Below the pieces are notes generated by a model. It saw nothing but the letters and a program-made list of their open reading frames with translations, did no database searches and was not told where the DNA came from. Shown piece after piece: positions 19,632-29,258 of a DNA stretch of 64,000 nt. The position numbers and the translations under genes were made by a program. Source of the stretch: Gemmatimonadota bacterium (lineage in GTDB: Bacteria; Gemmatimonadota; Gemmatimonadetes; Longimicrobiales; Gaopeijiaceae); the NCBI GenBank assembly GCA_041390125.1, contig JAWKQN010000011.1, forward strand, positions 124,001 to 188,000, written 5' to 3'. How positions within the stretch are numbered: the first letter of the stretch is position 1; the number at the start of each line of letters is the position of its first letter.

Positions 19632-20915
19632 GTGAACCTGCATCGTCTCCTCGTCGCCCTGCTGGCGGCCCTGCTCCTGGTCGGCGCGGACGTCGCGCCC
19701 GCCGACGCCCAGCTGCGCGGCCTGCGTGACCGCGTGCGACGCACGGTCGAGAACGAGGTGAACCGCAAGGTGGACGACATGGTCCGCGACGCGGTGCGCT
19801 GCTCGCTCGGGGACGCAGCCTGCGCCGAGCAGGCGCGCAAGGACGGGAAGACGCCGGTCTTCGAGGACGACGACGGCAACATCGTGACGGACGAGAACGG
19901 AGAGCCGATCACCGATCCTGAGGATGCGGAGCGTGCCGGCGAGGCCCCCGGAAGCGGCGTCTGGCGCAACTACGACTTCGTGCCCGGGAGCGAGGTCATC
20001 TACGCGCTGGATCTGACCGACGAGCCCATCGGCCGCATCCCCGCCCGCCAGCTCGACTACGAGAGCGGGAACATGCAGGTGGTGGAGAAGGACGGGCGCA
20101 AGGTGCTGGAGTTCAGCTCCGAGACCCGCTTCCACATCCCGTTGCCGCGCGAGCTCCCCGAGGACTTCACCATCGAGTTCGAGTTCCAGGCGGCGGCGCC
20201 CAACATCGGCATGACGATGCTGATCGGGGCGCACGAGTCCAGCAACATCCGCTCCTACGGTCACCACTACCTCAATCTGTGGCAGAGCTCGGGGATCGCG
20301 TACGGTGGGACTCTCATCTCCAGCCAGGCGGGTCTGTGGCACATCTCCACGGAGATGATCCCGTTCAAGTTCCAGGTGGACGGAGACGCGGAGCAGCCGG
20401 ACTACGCCATCCTCTACGCCGGCACCGAGCGGGTCGCCCAGGTGCCGAACGGGGACTTCGCGCGTGGGGCTTCGCTCGAGATCCGCATCCCGGCCAACGA
20501 TTCACGGCGCGCGTACCTCTCCAACCTGGTGGTCGCGATCCATGGGGATCCGCTCTACGACGCGCTCACCAACACGGGCGAGTTCACCACGCGCGGGATC
20601 CTGTTCGACTTCAATTCCGACCGCCTGCGCCCGGAATCCACCCCGACCCTGCAGTCGATCCTGACGACGCTCGAGCAGCATGGGGATCTCTCGCTCGCCA
20701 TCGAGGGCCACACCGATTCGAGCGGCGAGGAGGAGTACAACCAGCAGCTCTCCGAACGCCGCGCGGCCGCGGTGGTGGCGTGGCTGGTGGACAACGGCGT
20801 GGCCGGGGGGCGGCTGTCGGCCGTGGGGCGGGGCGAGACCGAGCCGGTGGCCGACAACGCCACCGAGGCCGGGCGCCAGCAGAACCGCCGGGTCGTCCTG
20901 AAGGCCGGCTCCTAG
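19632..20915 (+). CDS. Exported OmpA-domain protein
   Basis: 427-residue envelope protein. A signal peptide from the GTG at 19632 (V-N-L-H-R-L-L-V-A-L-L-A-A-L) ends A-D-A|Q. A basic helical stretch follows (R-D-R-V-R-R-T-V-E-N-E-V), then an acidic Asp/Glu-rich segment and a middle beta-sandwich (about 120-310: F-H-I-P-L-P-R-E-L-P-E-D-F-T-I-E-F-E-F) that looks like a concanavalin/LamG-like fold. The C-terminal OmpA domain (about 318-425) carries F-D-F-N-S-D-R-L-R-P-E-S, the peptidoglycan-binding G-H-T-D-S-S-G and L-S-E-R-R-A-A-A-V, and a final N-R-R-V. No beta-barrel is evident, so it is probably a periplasmic wall-bound protein. Confidence 0.88.
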   Translation: MNLHRLLVALLAALLLVGADVAPADAQLRGLRDRVRRTVENEVNRKVDDMVRDAVRCSLGDAACAEQARKDGKTPVFEDDDGNIVTDENGEPITDPEDAERAGEAPGSGVWRNYDFVPGSEVIYALDLTDEPIGRIPARQLDYESGNMQVVEKDGRKVLEFSSETRFHIPLPRELPEDFTIEFEFQAAAPNIGMTMLIGAHESSNIRSYGHHYLNLWQSSGIAYGGTLISSQAGLWHISTEMIPFKFQVDGDAEQPDYAILYAGTERVAQVPNGDFARGASLEIRIPANDSRRAYLSNLVVAIHGDPLYDALTNTGEFTTRGILFDFNSDRLRPESTPTLQSILTTLEQHGDLSLAIEGHTDSSGEEEYNQQLSERRAAAVVAWLVDNGVAGGRLSAVGRGETEPVADNATEAGRQQNRRVVLKAGS

Positions 20916-21216
20916 ACCCGGCTCCGGGGGATCGCCCGAGGGCTCCGGCCCCCCCGACCGGGAGCGCGCGGAACGCCGCCCCGGTAGCACCCGCTCCCGG
21001 CCCCCGCCCGGGGTGCGGAAGGAGGTCCGGCCGGGACGCCCCGGCCGGGCCTCGTCGTGCTCCGCACCCGTCGCCGCCGGCGCGGGCCCGGTGTTACCCT
21101 ACGGGTCCTCCGGGTCCGTGCATCCTTCCGGCCTCTCGCGGGAGCGAACGCGGATCCGCCGCTGCCACGGATCCACCCGAGCGGACGCTGCCCTGAAGAC
21201 GCGGACCCATCCACCG
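20916..21216. other. Intergenic region with terminator-like hairpin, before ligA
   Basis: No gene is supported in these 301 bases. A perfect hairpin with 9-base arms CCGGCCGGG / CCCGGCCGG and a four-base loop lies at 21027-21048 and may end the OmpA-domain transcript. TACCCT near 21096 could serve as a -10 box for the ligA operon, but no convincing -35 is seen. An in-frame open stretch upstream of ligA is Gly/Arg/Ser-rich and unlike LigA N-termini. Confidence 0.5.
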
Positions 21217-23223
21217 GTGCCCGAGGACGCCCAGCGCGAAGCCGCCGAGCTCGCGCGGGCCATCGACGAGCACAACCACCGCTACCACGTCCTCGACCGA
21301 CCCTCGATCTCCGATGCGGAGTTCGACCGTCTGTTCGCGCGTCTGGTGGAGCTGGAGGCGGACTTCCCCGCGTTGCGCGTCCCGCAGTCCCCCACGCAGC
21401 GCGTGGGGGGCGAGCCGCTGTCCACGCTTCCCACGCTCCAGCACGTGGTCCCGATGCTGTCCCTGGATTCGAGCCAGGACCCCGACGACGTGCGTCGTTT
21501 CCACGACCGCCTCTGCAAGGCGCTGGATGGCGAGCCGGAGTATGTCCTGGAGCCCAAGCTCGACGGGGCCTCCATGGAGCTCGTGTACGAGGACGGCCTG
21601 CTGACGCGGGCCGTGACGCGCGGCAACGGGACCCACGGGGAGGGCGTGACCGAGAACGTGCGCACGATCCCGTCGGTGCCGCTGCGGCTGCGCACGGAGG
21701 GTGCGGTCGCTCCCCCGGAGCTGCTGTCCGTGCGCGGAGAGGTGCTGATGTTCCTCGAGGCGTTCGAGGCGCTGAACGAACGCCTCATGGAGCGAGGGGA
21801 AGAGCCCTTCGTCAATCCGCGCAATGCGGCCGCCGGAGCGGTGCGTCAGCTCGACTCGCGCATCACCGCCGAGCGGCCCCTGCAGTTCATCGCCTACGAC
21901 GTCCTGGAGGCGCGGGGGCTGACGCTCCAGCGGGACGACGAGGGCATCGCGCTCCTGGCCGCGTGGGGCTTCCGCATCCCGGACCGGGTGGAGGTCGTCA
22001 CCGGACTCGACGGCGTGCTCGACTACCATCGGCGCTACGGGGAGGACCGCGACGGGCTCGACTACGAGATCGACGGCGTCGTGATCAAGGTCAACGATCT
22101 CGCCGCACGCGCCCGACTCGGCACCACCGCGCGCCACCCGCGCGGCGCCATGGCGTTCAAGTTCCCCCCGCGGCAGGAGGTCACGCGGATCGAGCGCATC
22201 GCGGTCTCCGTCGGCCGCACCGGCGCCATCACACCGGTCGCGCTGCTGCTGCCGGTGGAGGTGGGCGGCGTCACGGTCTCGCGCGCCACGCTGCACAACC
22301 GGGAAGAGGTGGCGCGCAAGGACGTGCGCGAGGGGGATCTCGTGCGCATCCAACGCGCGGGGGACGTGATCCCCCAGGTCGTGGAGCGCCTGGAGGAGCC
22401 CGGGCGTGAGCGGTCGGAGGCGTACCGGATGCCGGACACCTGTCCGGCCTGTGGCACCCCGGTGGTGGAGCGCGGGCCGTTCACCGTGTGCCCCAACCGC
22501 TTCGGGTGTCCCGCCCAGCTCAAGGGTCGGCTCGTCCACTTCGGATCGCGCGGCGCGCTGGACATCGAGGGCCTGGGCGAAGAGACCTCCGCCCTGCTGG
22601 TCGAGCGGGCGCTGGTCACCGACCTCGCGGACCTCTTCCACCTGCGGCCCGAGGCCCTGGTGGAGCTGCCGGGCTTCGCGGAGCGCTCCGCCGGCAACCT
22701 GGTCGACGCCATCCAGGCCCGCCGGGACACCGAGCTGGCCCGCTTCATCCACGGCCTCGGGATCCCCGAGGTGGGCTCCGCCGTCGCGCGGGACCTGGCC
22801 GCGCACTTCCAGACCCTTCCGGGCCTGCTCGCCGCCGACGCGGACGCCCTCGTGGCCGTCCCGGGGATCGGGCCCAAGATGTCCGAGGCCATCCGCGCCT
22901 TCCTGGACGAGCCGCGCAACCGCTCCGCCATCGAGCGCCTCGCCGGCGAGATGCGGACCCTGACCGCCCCACCGCCCGTGCGCGTGGGCCGACTGACCGG
23001 AAAGAAGATCGTCTTCACCGGGGGCCTGGAGACCCTGACGCGCGATGAGGCCAAGGCCCGCGCGGAGGCCGAGGGCGGCCGCGTGGTGGGATCCGTCAGC
23101 AAGGCCACCGACTACGTGGTGGCAGGAAGCGACGCCGGCTCGAAGCTGGACAAGGCCCGGGACCTGGGCCTCGAGATCCTGACCGAGGAGGAGTTCCTCG
23201 CGTTGGTGGGCGGAGAGGACTAG
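21217..23223 (+). CDS. ligA: NAD-dependent DNA ligase
   Basis: Essential ligase sealing nicks during replication and repair, using NAD+. The 668-residue product (family about 670) has domain Ia (H-N-H-R-Y-H-V-L-D), the adenylation motif E-P-K-L-D-G-A with Lys114, the OB fold, the tetracysteine zinc finger C-x2-C-x12-C-x5-C from about residue 409, the helix-hairpin-helix repeats and a C-terminal BRCT domain (G-K-K-I-V-F-T-G-G-L). The GTG at 21217 gives the usual N-terminus. It heads a tight rightward run: the polX GTG follows the stop after three bases. Confidence 0.97.
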   Translation: MPEDAQREAAELARAIDEHNHRYHVLDRPSISDAEFDRLFARLVELEADFPALRVPQSPTQRVGGEPLSTLPTLQHVVPMLSLDSSQDPDDVRRFHDRLCKALDGEPEYVLEPKLDGASMELVYEDGLLTRAVTRGNGTHGEGVTENVRTIPSVPLRLRTEGAVAPPELLSVRGEVLMFLEAFEALNERLMERGEEPFVNPRNAAAGAVRQLDSRITAERPLQFIAYDVLEARGLTLQRDDEGIALLAAWGFRIPDRVEVVTGLDGVLDYHRRYGEDRDGLDYEIDGVVIKVNDLAARARLGTTARHPRGAMAFKFPPRQEVTRIERIAVSVGRTGAITPVALLLPVEVGGVTVSRATLHNREEVARKDVREGDLVRIQRAGDVIPQVVERLEEPGRERSEAYRMPDTCPACGTPVVERGPFTVCPNRFGCPAQLKGRLVHFGSRGALDIEGLGEETSALLVERALVTDLADLFHLRPEALVELPGFAERSAGNLVDAIQARRDTELARFIHGLGIPEVGSAVARDLAAHFQTLPGLLAADADALVAVPGIGPKMSEAIRAFLDEPRNRSAIERLAGEMRTLTAPPPVRVGRLTGKKIVFTGGLETLTRDEAKARAEAEGGRVVGSVSKATDYVVAGSDAGSKLDKARDLGLEILTEEEFLALVGGED

Positions 23224-23226
23224 ACC

Positions 23227-24969
23227 GTGGAGAACTTCGAGATCGCGCGCGTGCTCGGCGAGCTCGCCGACCTCCTGGAGATCCAGGGCGCGAACTCGTT
23301 CCGGGTGCGCGCCTACCGCAACGCCGGCCGCGCCGTGGCGCAGACCAGTCGCCCCTACGCCGAGATGGTGGCCGCCGGCGAGAAGCTGACGGACCTGCCC
23401 GACATCGGCGAGACGGTCGCCTCGCACATCGTGGAGCTCGTGCGCACCGGCCGGCTGGGCCGCCTGGAGGAGCTGGGGCGGGAGGTGCCCCTTTCGCTGG
23501 TGGAGCTCACCCGGCTCGAGAGCGTGGGGCCCAAGAAGGCGGCCCGGCTGTGGAAGGAGCTCGGGGTCACCACGCTGGAGGAGCTCGAGGCGGCCGTGAA
23601 GGCCGGACGGGTGGAGACGCTGAGCGGCTTCGGCCCCAAGAGCGCGACCCGCCTGCTGGAGGCCATCGCGGACCGACGCAAGCAGCGCGGCCGTCTCCTC
23701 CTGTCGGAGGCCGAAGCCTTCCTGGACCCGCTGCTGCGCTGGCTGCGCGAGGCCCCCGACCTGGAGCGCCTCGAGGTGGCGGGGAGCTTCCGTCGCCGCC
23801 GGGAGACCATCGGTGACCTGGACCTGCTCGCGACGGTCCAGGGAGACGGAGCGGACGTCATCCAGCGCTTCGTGGACTACCCCTCGGTCGAGCGGATCAC
23901 GGGGCAGGGCGAGACCAAGGGCAGCGTGGTCCTGCGTGGAGGCCCCGCCGTGGACCTGCGGGTGCTGCCCCCGGAGAGCTTCGGTTCGGCGCTCCTCTAC
24001 TTCACGGGCTCCAAGGAGCACAACGTCGAGCTGCGCACCCAGGCCGTCCGCGCCGGACTCAAGGTGAGCGAGTGGGGTATCTTCCGGGTCACAGAGACCG
24101 GGGAGGAGGGGGAGCGGCTGGCCGGCCGGACCGAGGAGGAGTGCTACGAGGCGCTGGGCCTGCCCTGGATCCCGCCCGAGCTGCGCGAGAACCGGGGCGA
24201 GATCGCGGCCGCCCGGAAGGGGCACCTGCCTACCCTCGTCGGGGTGGAGGACCTGCGCGGCGAGGTGCACGCCCACACCGAATGGAGCGATGGCGCGCTC
24301 ACCCTGCGGGAGCTGGTGGAGACCTGTCGGGATCGCGGGCTGGAGTACGTGGTGATCACCGACCACACGCCGGCCGTGGGCGTGGCGGGAGGGCTCAACG
24401 CGAAGCAGGTACGGCAGCAGTGGGAGGAGATCGAGCGGGTGCAGGAGGTCGTCGAAGGCATCCGGATCTTCCGTGGGCTGGAGGTCGACATCCTGCGCGA
24501 CGGGTCCCTGGACATGGATGACGACATCCTGGAGCAGCTGGACTTCGTGATCGTGTCGGTGCACACGCACATGGGAATGGAGAAGGACGAGATGACGGAC
24601 CGGGTGGTGCGCGCGCTCGAACACCCGTCCGTGGACCTGTTGGGCCATCCGACCGGGCGGCTGCTCAACCGCAGGGAGCCGTACGCCATCGACATGGAGA
24701 CCGTGCTCCAGGCGGCGGCCGAGGCCGGCGTGGCGGTGGAGGTCAACAGCAACCCCAGGCGCCTGGACCTCCCGGACGTCCACCTGGCGCGGGCGCGCGA
24801 GCTCGGCATTCCGGTGGCCGTGACCACCGACACGCACAAGGTCCGTGAGCTCGACAACGCCCGCTTCGGCGTGGATCAGGCGCGCCGCGCCTGGCTGGGT
24901 CCCGAACACGTGCTGAACGCCCGAGCTGCGGATGCGTTCGCGTCGTGGCTGCGCCGGCGGGACGCCTGA
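23227..24969 (+). CDS. polX: DNA polymerase/3'-5' exonuclease PolX
   Basis: Family X repair polymerase for gap filling, fused to a PHP phosphoesterase/exonuclease domain, 580 residues. The N-terminal 8-kDa and HhH regions run to about 150; the nucleotidyltransferase motif G-S-F-R-R-R-R-E-T-I-G-D-L-D-L-L supplies the metal-binding aspartates. The PHP domain begins at about 345 with E-V-H-A-H-T-E-W-S-D-G and continues with V-I-T-D-H-T and V-N-S-N-P-R-R. Start GTG 23227. Its position directly behind ligA suggests the two are made together for base-excision or end-joining repair. Confidence 0.95.
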   Translation: MENFEIARVLGELADLLEIQGANSFRVRAYRNAGRAVAQTSRPYAEMVAAGEKLTDLPDIGETVASHIVELVRTGRLGRLEELGREVPLSLVELTRLESVGPKKAARLWKELGVTTLEELEAAVKAGRVETLSGFGPKSATRLLEAIADRRKQRGRLLLSEAEAFLDPLLRWLREAPDLERLEVAGSFRRRRETIGDLDLLATVQGDGADVIQRFVDYPSVERITGQGETKGSVVLRGGPAVDLRVLPPESFGSALLYFTGSKEHNVELRTQAVRAGLKVSEWGIFRVTETGEEGERLAGRTEEECYEALGLPWIPPELRENRGEIAAARKGHLPTLVGVEDLRGEVHAHTEWSDGALTLRELVETCRDRGLEYVVITDHTPAVGVAGGLNAKQVRQQWEEIERVQEVVEGIRIFRGLEVDILRDGSLDMDDDILEQLDFVIVSVHTHMGMEKDEMTDRVVRALEHPSVDLLGHPTGRLLNRREPYAIDMETVLQAAAEAGVAVEVNSNPRRLDLPDVHLARARELGIPVAVTTDTHKVRELDNARFGVDQARRAWLGPEHVLNARAADAFASWLRRRDA

Positions 24970-24970
24970 C

Positions 24971-25933
24971 ATGCTGGCGCGCCTGCTGCTGCTGGCCGGC
25001 GGGATCGGCGCCCTCTACTTCGGCGCCGAGTGGTTGATCCGCGGCGCCGCGGCCCTGGCCCAGCGCTTCGGCGTGCCGCCCATCGTGGTGGGGCTCACCG
25101 TCGTGTCGCTGGGCACGTCCGCCCCGGAGCTGGCCGTGAGCATCCGGGCGGCGCTGGGCGGGCAGGCCGACATCGCGGTGGGCAACGTGCTGGGGTCCAA
25201 CCTCGCCAACGTGGGGCTGGTCCTGGGTCTGACCGCCCTCATCCAACCGCTCACGGTGGCCGCCCGGGTCGTGGTGCGGGAGATCCCCATCATGATCGGG
25301 ATCACGCTGCTCCTCTACCCGCTCATCCTGGATCTCGAGGTGACGCGCTTCGACGGTGCCTTGCTGGTCTCGCTCCTGGTCGCGTACCTGATCTACGTCT
25401 TGAAGGCTTCGCGCAACGAGCCGGAGGCCGTGCTCGAGGAGTTCTCCGGGTTCATCGAGGAGATCCCGGAGACGCAGGGCAACACGCGCCGCACGCTGCG
25501 CGATATCGGGCTGATCCTGGTCGGTCTGTCGGCGCTCGTGATCGGAGGCAACGCCATCGTGGGCTCCGCCACCTACATCGCCGCGGCGCTGGGCGTCTCC
25601 GAGATGGTGATCGGCATGACGGTCGTGGCGGTGGGCACGTCCCTGCCGGAGCTGGCCACGTCGGTGGTGGCCGGCATCCGCCAGGAGGCGGACATCGCCG
25701 TCGGCAACATCATCGGCTCCAACATCTTCAACATCGGCGGCGTCCTGGGCGTCACCGCGCTCGTGCAGCCGATCCCCGTCGGGGCCGAAGTCCCCAACCT
25801 GCACCTGCTGGCGGTGCTGTTCATGTCGGTCCTCGTCTTCCCGTTCGCGCGGTCCAGCTACACCGTGCAGCGCCTGGAGGGCACGTTGCTCTGCCTCACC
25901 TACCTCGGTCTGGGTCTCTGGATCTTCTGGTGA
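24971..25933 (+). CDS. Calcium/sodium antiporter (YrbG/CaCA family)
   Basis: Inner-membrane cation exchanger of 320 residues with about ten helices in two homologous halves. Each half carries the ion-binding alpha repeat: G-T-S-A-P-E-L-A-V-S with G-N-V-L-G-S-N, and G-T-S-L-P-E-L-A-T-S with G-N-I-I-G-S-N-I-F-N. A charged cytosolic loop (E-V-L/E-E-F-S-G-F-I-E-E-I) separates them. ATG 24971 lies one base after the polX stop; an upstream in-frame ATG inside polX is rejected because it adds a hydrophilic non-homologous tail. Confidence 0.95.
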   Translation: MLARLLLLAGGIGALYFGAEWLIRGAAALAQRFGVPPIVVGLTVVSLGTSAPELAVSIRAALGGQADIAVGNVLGSNLANVGLVLGLTALIQPLTVAARVVVREIPIMIGITLLLYPLILDLEVTRFDGALLVSLLVAYLIYVLKASRNEPEAVLEEFSGFIEEIPETQGNTRRTLRDIGLILVGLSALVIGGNAIVGSATYIAAALGVSEMVIGMTVVAVGTSLPELATSVVAGIRQEADIAVGNIIGSNIFNIGGVLGVTALVQPIPVGAEVPNLHLLAVLFMSVLVFPFARSSYTVQRLEGTLLCLTYLGLGLWIFW

Positions 25934-25940
25934 GCCATCC

Positions 25941-27071
25941 ATGAGCCGCTCCTCCGACCCGGTGCTGGCTGCCATCGAGCGCTGGCTGGAGCGCGGGCTC
26001 GTGGGCGAGGAGCTCGCGGAGCGGCTGCGTGCCGACGCCGTCGCCTCGGCGCAGGAGCGGGGCCGGACGCAGCTCCAGTACACGCTGGGCGCGACCGCGG
26101 GGCTCATCCTGCTCCTGGCCGCCGGCATCTTCATCGCGCGCAACTGGGCGCTGTTGGGCGTGCCGTTCCGCTGCGCCATCCTGGTCGGGACCGGTGCGTT
26201 GCTCGTGGCGGGTGCGCGACCCCTGGAGACCCGCGCGCGGCTGGAGCCGGTGGGACTGCTGCTGCGCGCTTCGGGACTCGCCCTCGTGCTGGTGGCGTGG
26301 CTCTATTCGGACGAAGCGTGGGAGGCCGGGACCCCCGGCGCGTTCCTCGTGGCCGCGCTCGCCCTGCTGACGCCGTGGCTGAGCGTGCGGCTGGCCAGTG
26401 GGCGGCGGGCCGGGACGGCGGCGGTGAACACGATCGCCGCGTATGCCTTCCTCGCGGTCTTCCTCGACCGCCTCGGATTGTCCGGGGACGGCGTCGTCTG
26501 GGTGCTGGACGCCGTGCTGCTGCTGTCCCTGGTGTCGCTCGCGCTGCGGCTGCGCGCGGCGGATCCGTCCTCCGCCGTCGAGGCGACGCTGGTGGCGTTC
26601 CTGGTCAGCCTGTTCGGCGGGCTGGTCCTGGTCTGGTGGACGGCGGTCGGCCCGCTCGGCGTCGAGGGCTCGGCCATCTGGCCGTTGGATCTGTGGCTGC
26701 TGGTCATCGTGGCCGTCCTGCTCTGGGGCATCCATCGCGCGCCGCCGCGGCTGTGGCGGCCCTGGTACGACCGGCTCCTCGCCGGCACCGTGTTGATCGG
26801 GATGGTCTTCTCGTTCTTCTCGTTGGAGGAGGTGGATCTGCGGGGGCGCTGGATGGCGCTGGGACCGGCGCTGGTGGCCGCGGTGGGCATCCCGTACGGG
26901 CTGCGGCATTCGCGCGCGGTGGCGCTGAACGCCTGTATCGCGCTCCTCGCGGCCGCGGGGGCCCTCACGCGCTGGGGGGACCGCGGACCGCTCTCCGTCG
27001 TGCTGGTCCTGGGCGCCACCGCCGCGCTGCTGTTCGGGATCGCCACGCGTCTCGCGCGAGGACCGGTATGA
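25941..27071 (+). CDS. DUF2157-like integral membrane protein
   Basis: 376-residue protein of unknown function. The first 40 residues are a charged helical domain (A-I-E-R-W-L-E-R-G-L-V-G), typical of DUF2157/DUF4401-like proteins, followed by a chain of about ten to twelve hydrophobic segments with short loops and many Leu/Val/Ala/Trp residues. No catalytic motif is recognisable. It lies seven bases after the exchanger gene and its stop overlaps the aminotransferase ATG (ATGA at 27068-27071), so it belongs to the ligA-polX transcription unit by position, with no obvious functional link. Confidence 0.75.
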   Translation: MSRSSDPVLAAIERWLERGLVGEELAERLRADAVASAQERGRTQLQYTLGATAGLILLLAAGIFIARNWALLGVPFRCAILVGTGALLVAGARPLETRARLEPVGLLLRASGLALVLVAWLYSDEAWEAGTPGAFLVAALALLTPWLSVRLASGRRAGTAAVNTIAAYAFLAVFLDRLGLSGDGVVWVLDAVLLLSLVSLALRLRAADPSSAVEATLVAFLVSLFGGLVLVWWTAVGPLGVEGSAIWPLDLWLLVIVAVLLWGIHRAPPRLWRPWYDRLLAGTVLIGMVFSFFSLEEVDLRGRWMALGPALVAAVGIPYGLRHSRAVALNACIALLAAAGALTRWGDRGPLSVVLVLGATAALLFGIATRLARGPV

Positions 27072-28414
27072 GCGGCTCCGACCCGTCCGGTCTCCCGTTC
27101 GGCCAGCAGCTGCCGCGCATCCGCGTCCGGCCGCCGGGCCCCCGGTCCCGACAGTTGGCCGCGCGCCTGCGCCGCGTGGAGTCACGCAACGTCACCTACG
27201 TCTCGGACACCTTCCCGGTCTTCTGGCAGCGCGCACACGGCGCCAACGTCGAGGATGCCGACGGCAACGTCTACCTGGACCTGAGCGGCGCGTTCGGTGT
27301 GGCCTCCGCCGGGCACACGCCGGTCGCGGTCACGGACGCGGTGACGGCGCAGGTGTCGCTGCTCGTGCACGGCATGGGAGACATCCATCCGCCCGCGCTC
27401 AAGGTGGACCTGCTCGAGCGTCTGGCGCGATTGGCACCGTGGCGCTCCGCGCGCGCGGTGTTGGCCTCCTCCGGGTCGGAGGCGGTGGAGATCGCGCTCA
27501 AGACCGCTCTCCTGGCGACCGGACGGACCGGCGTGCTGGCGTTCGAGGGGTCGTACCACGGGCTCACCCTGGGCGCGCTCGCGGTCACGCATCGCGAGGA
27601 CTTCCGCGCGCCGTTCCGCGAGCGGCTCTTCCCCGGCGTGCGCTTCCTCCCGTTCCCGGGCGGCGTGGGCGGCACTCCGGTGCACGAGGCCATCCACGCC
27701 GTGTCCGCCGCGCTGTCGGGTGGGGACGACGGCCCGCCCGTGGGCGCCATCCTGGTCGAGCCGGTGCAGGGGCGTGGCGGGGTGCGGGTACCGCCGCCCG
27801 GGTTCCTGAGCCACGTCGCGGATCTGGCGCGTGAGCACGGTGCCCTCGTCGTCTGCGACGAGATCTTCACCGGCCTGGGGCGAACGGGGCGCATGTTCGC
27901 GTTCGAGCACGAGGGCATCCAGCCGGACCTCTTCTGCGTCGGGAAGGCGCTCGGGGGTGGGATGCCCCTGTCCGCGTGCCTGGGGCCGCGCCGCGTGATG
28001 GACGCGTGGCCGGAGTCGGCCGGGGAGGCGCTCCAGACCAGCACGTTCCTGGGTCACCCGCTCTCGTGTGCCGCGGCGCTGGCGTTCCTGGACACGCTCG
28101 AGCGCGAAGGGCTGGTGCGACGGGCCCGCGAGGTGGGCGCCGCCCTGCTGGCGGGCCTGCGTGCGGATCTCGCCGACCATCCGGCCGTCACGGACGTGCG
28201 AGGCCGCGGACTGCTGATCGGCGTGGAGCTCGCCACCGGACCGGATCTGCGCCCGGGGCCCGAGGTGGCCGAAGCCCTGCTGCGGCGGGGCGTGATCCTG
28301 CTGCCTGCGGGACCGGACGGGCGCGTGCTGGAGCTGGCGCCCCCGCTCACGATCTCGGAGGACCAGGTGGCCTTTGCGCGCGAGATCCTGCGCGCGGAGA
28401 TCACCCGGGCCTGA
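27068..28414 (+). CDS. Class III aminotransferase (PLP enzyme)
   Basis: Cytosolic omega-type aminotransferase, 448 residues. Features: D-G-N-V-Y-L-D-L-S-G near 70, S-S-G-S-E-A-V-E-I-A-L-K-T (phosphate-binding), G-S-Y-H-G-L-T-L-G, the cofactor Asp in C-D-E-I-F-T-G-L-G-R-T-G and the Schiff-base lysine in V-G-K-A-L-G-G-G-M-P. The N-terminal 40 residues are Pro/Arg-rich and poorly conserved. The family covers 4-aminobutyrate, acetylornithine, lysine and beta-alanine aminotransferases, and the substrate cannot be fixed here. It ends the ligA run and is convergent with fabI. Confidence 0.92.
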   Translation: MSGSDPSGLPFGQQLPRIRVRPPGPRSRQLAARLRRVESRNVTYVSDTFPVFWQRAHGANVEDADGNVYLDLSGAFGVASAGHTPVAVTDAVTAQVSLLVHGMGDIHPPALKVDLLERLARLAPWRSARAVLASSGSEAVEIALKTALLATGRTGVLAFEGSYHGLTLGALAVTHREDFRAPFRERLFPGVRFLPFPGGVGGTPVHEAIHAVSAALSGGDDGPPVGAILVEPVQGRGGVRVPPPGFLSHVADLAREHGALVVCDEIFTGLGRTGRMFAFEHEGIQPDLFCVGKALGGGMPLSACLGPRRVMDAWPESAGEALQTSTFLGHPLSCAAALAFLDTLEREGLVRRAREVGAALLAGLRADLADHPAVTDVRGRGLLIGVELATGPDLRPGPEVAEALLRRGVILLPAGPDGRVLELAPPLTISEDQVAFAREILRAEITRA

Positions 28415-28454
28415 GTGGCGCGGCGTCGCCTGCCGACGTCGCCCCGCCGCGTCC

Positions 28455-29258
28455 CTACAACCCTTCCAGGATGTCCTTGGCCACGCCCGTGGTTGAGAAG
28501 CCACCGTCGTGGAAGAGGTTCTGCATCGTGACCTTGCGGGTGTAGTCCGAGAAGAGCATGACGCAGTAGTCGGCGCATTCCTCCGCGGTGGCGTTCCCCA
28601 GCGGCGACATGCGCTCCCCGTAGGCGAGCATCTTCTCGAACCCGGACACGCCGGTCCCCGCCGTGGTGGGTGTGGGGGACTGCGACACCGTGTTCACGCG
28701 CACGCGGTTCTTCGTGCCGAAGTGGTACCCGAAGCTGCGCGCGATCGACTCCAGCAGCGCCTTGGCGTCCGCCATGTCGTTGTATTCGGAGAAGGTGCGC
28801 TGCGCGGCCACGTAGCTGAGCGCCACGATGGAGCCCCACTCGTTCATCAGATCCCGGTGATAGAGGAGCTGCATGATCTTGTGGAACGACACGGCCGAGA
28901 CGTCCAGCGTCTTCTGCAGCCAGTCGTAGTTGAGGTCGGTGTAGACACGCTTCTTGCGCACGTTCGGGGACATCCCGATGGAGTGCAGCACGAAGTCGAT
29001 CTTGCCCAGCTCGGCCTCGGCGGCGTCGAAGAGCGCATTCAGGTCGTCGGTGGACGTGGCGTCGGCGGCGATCAGCGGCGCACCCGTGCGTTCGGCCAGG
29101 TCCTTCACGCTCCCCAGCCGCAGCGCCACCGGCGCGTTGCTCAGGACGAAGCGCGCGCCCTCCGCGTGGGCCCGCTCGGCCACCTTCCAGGCGATGGAGA
29201 GCTCGTCGAGGGCGCCGAAGATGATGCCGGTCTTGCCGGCCAGGAGATCGTGGGCCAT
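28455..29258 (-). CDS. fabI: Enoyl-[acyl-carrier-protein] reductase
   Basis: Last step of each type II fatty-acid elongation round: NAD(P)H reduction of trans-2-enoyl-ACP in the cytosol. The 267-residue short-chain reductase has the FabI-specific nucleotide motif G-x5-S-I-A-W (15-24), L-H-S-I-G (91-95) and the FabI catalytic arrangement Tyr149, Tyr159 and Lys166 (Y-x6-K), with the same ten-residue Tyr spacing as E. coli FabI. ATG 29258 is chosen; the frame is open further upstream but enters the repeat array. That array of palindromic 21-22-base units lies between this start and the preceding gene. Confidence 0.95.
   Translation of the reverse strand: MAHDLLAGKTGIIFGALDELSIAWKVAERAHAEGARFVLSNAPVALRLGSVKDLAERTGAPLIAADATSTDDLNALFDAAEAELGKIDFVLHSIGMSPNVRKKRVYTDLNYDWLQKTLDVSAVSFHKIMQLLYHRDLMNEWGSIVALSYVAAQRTFSEYNDMADAKALLESIARSFGYHFGTKNRVRVNTVSQSPTPTTAGTGVSGFEKMLAYGERMSPLGNATAEECADYCVMLFSDYTRKVTMQNLFHDGGFSTTGVAKDILEGL

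Noticed and set aside
21013..21216. N-terminal extension of LigA by 68 residues
   Set aside because: The extension is low-complexity and includes the intergenic hairpin; LigA proteins begin near the GTG at 21217.
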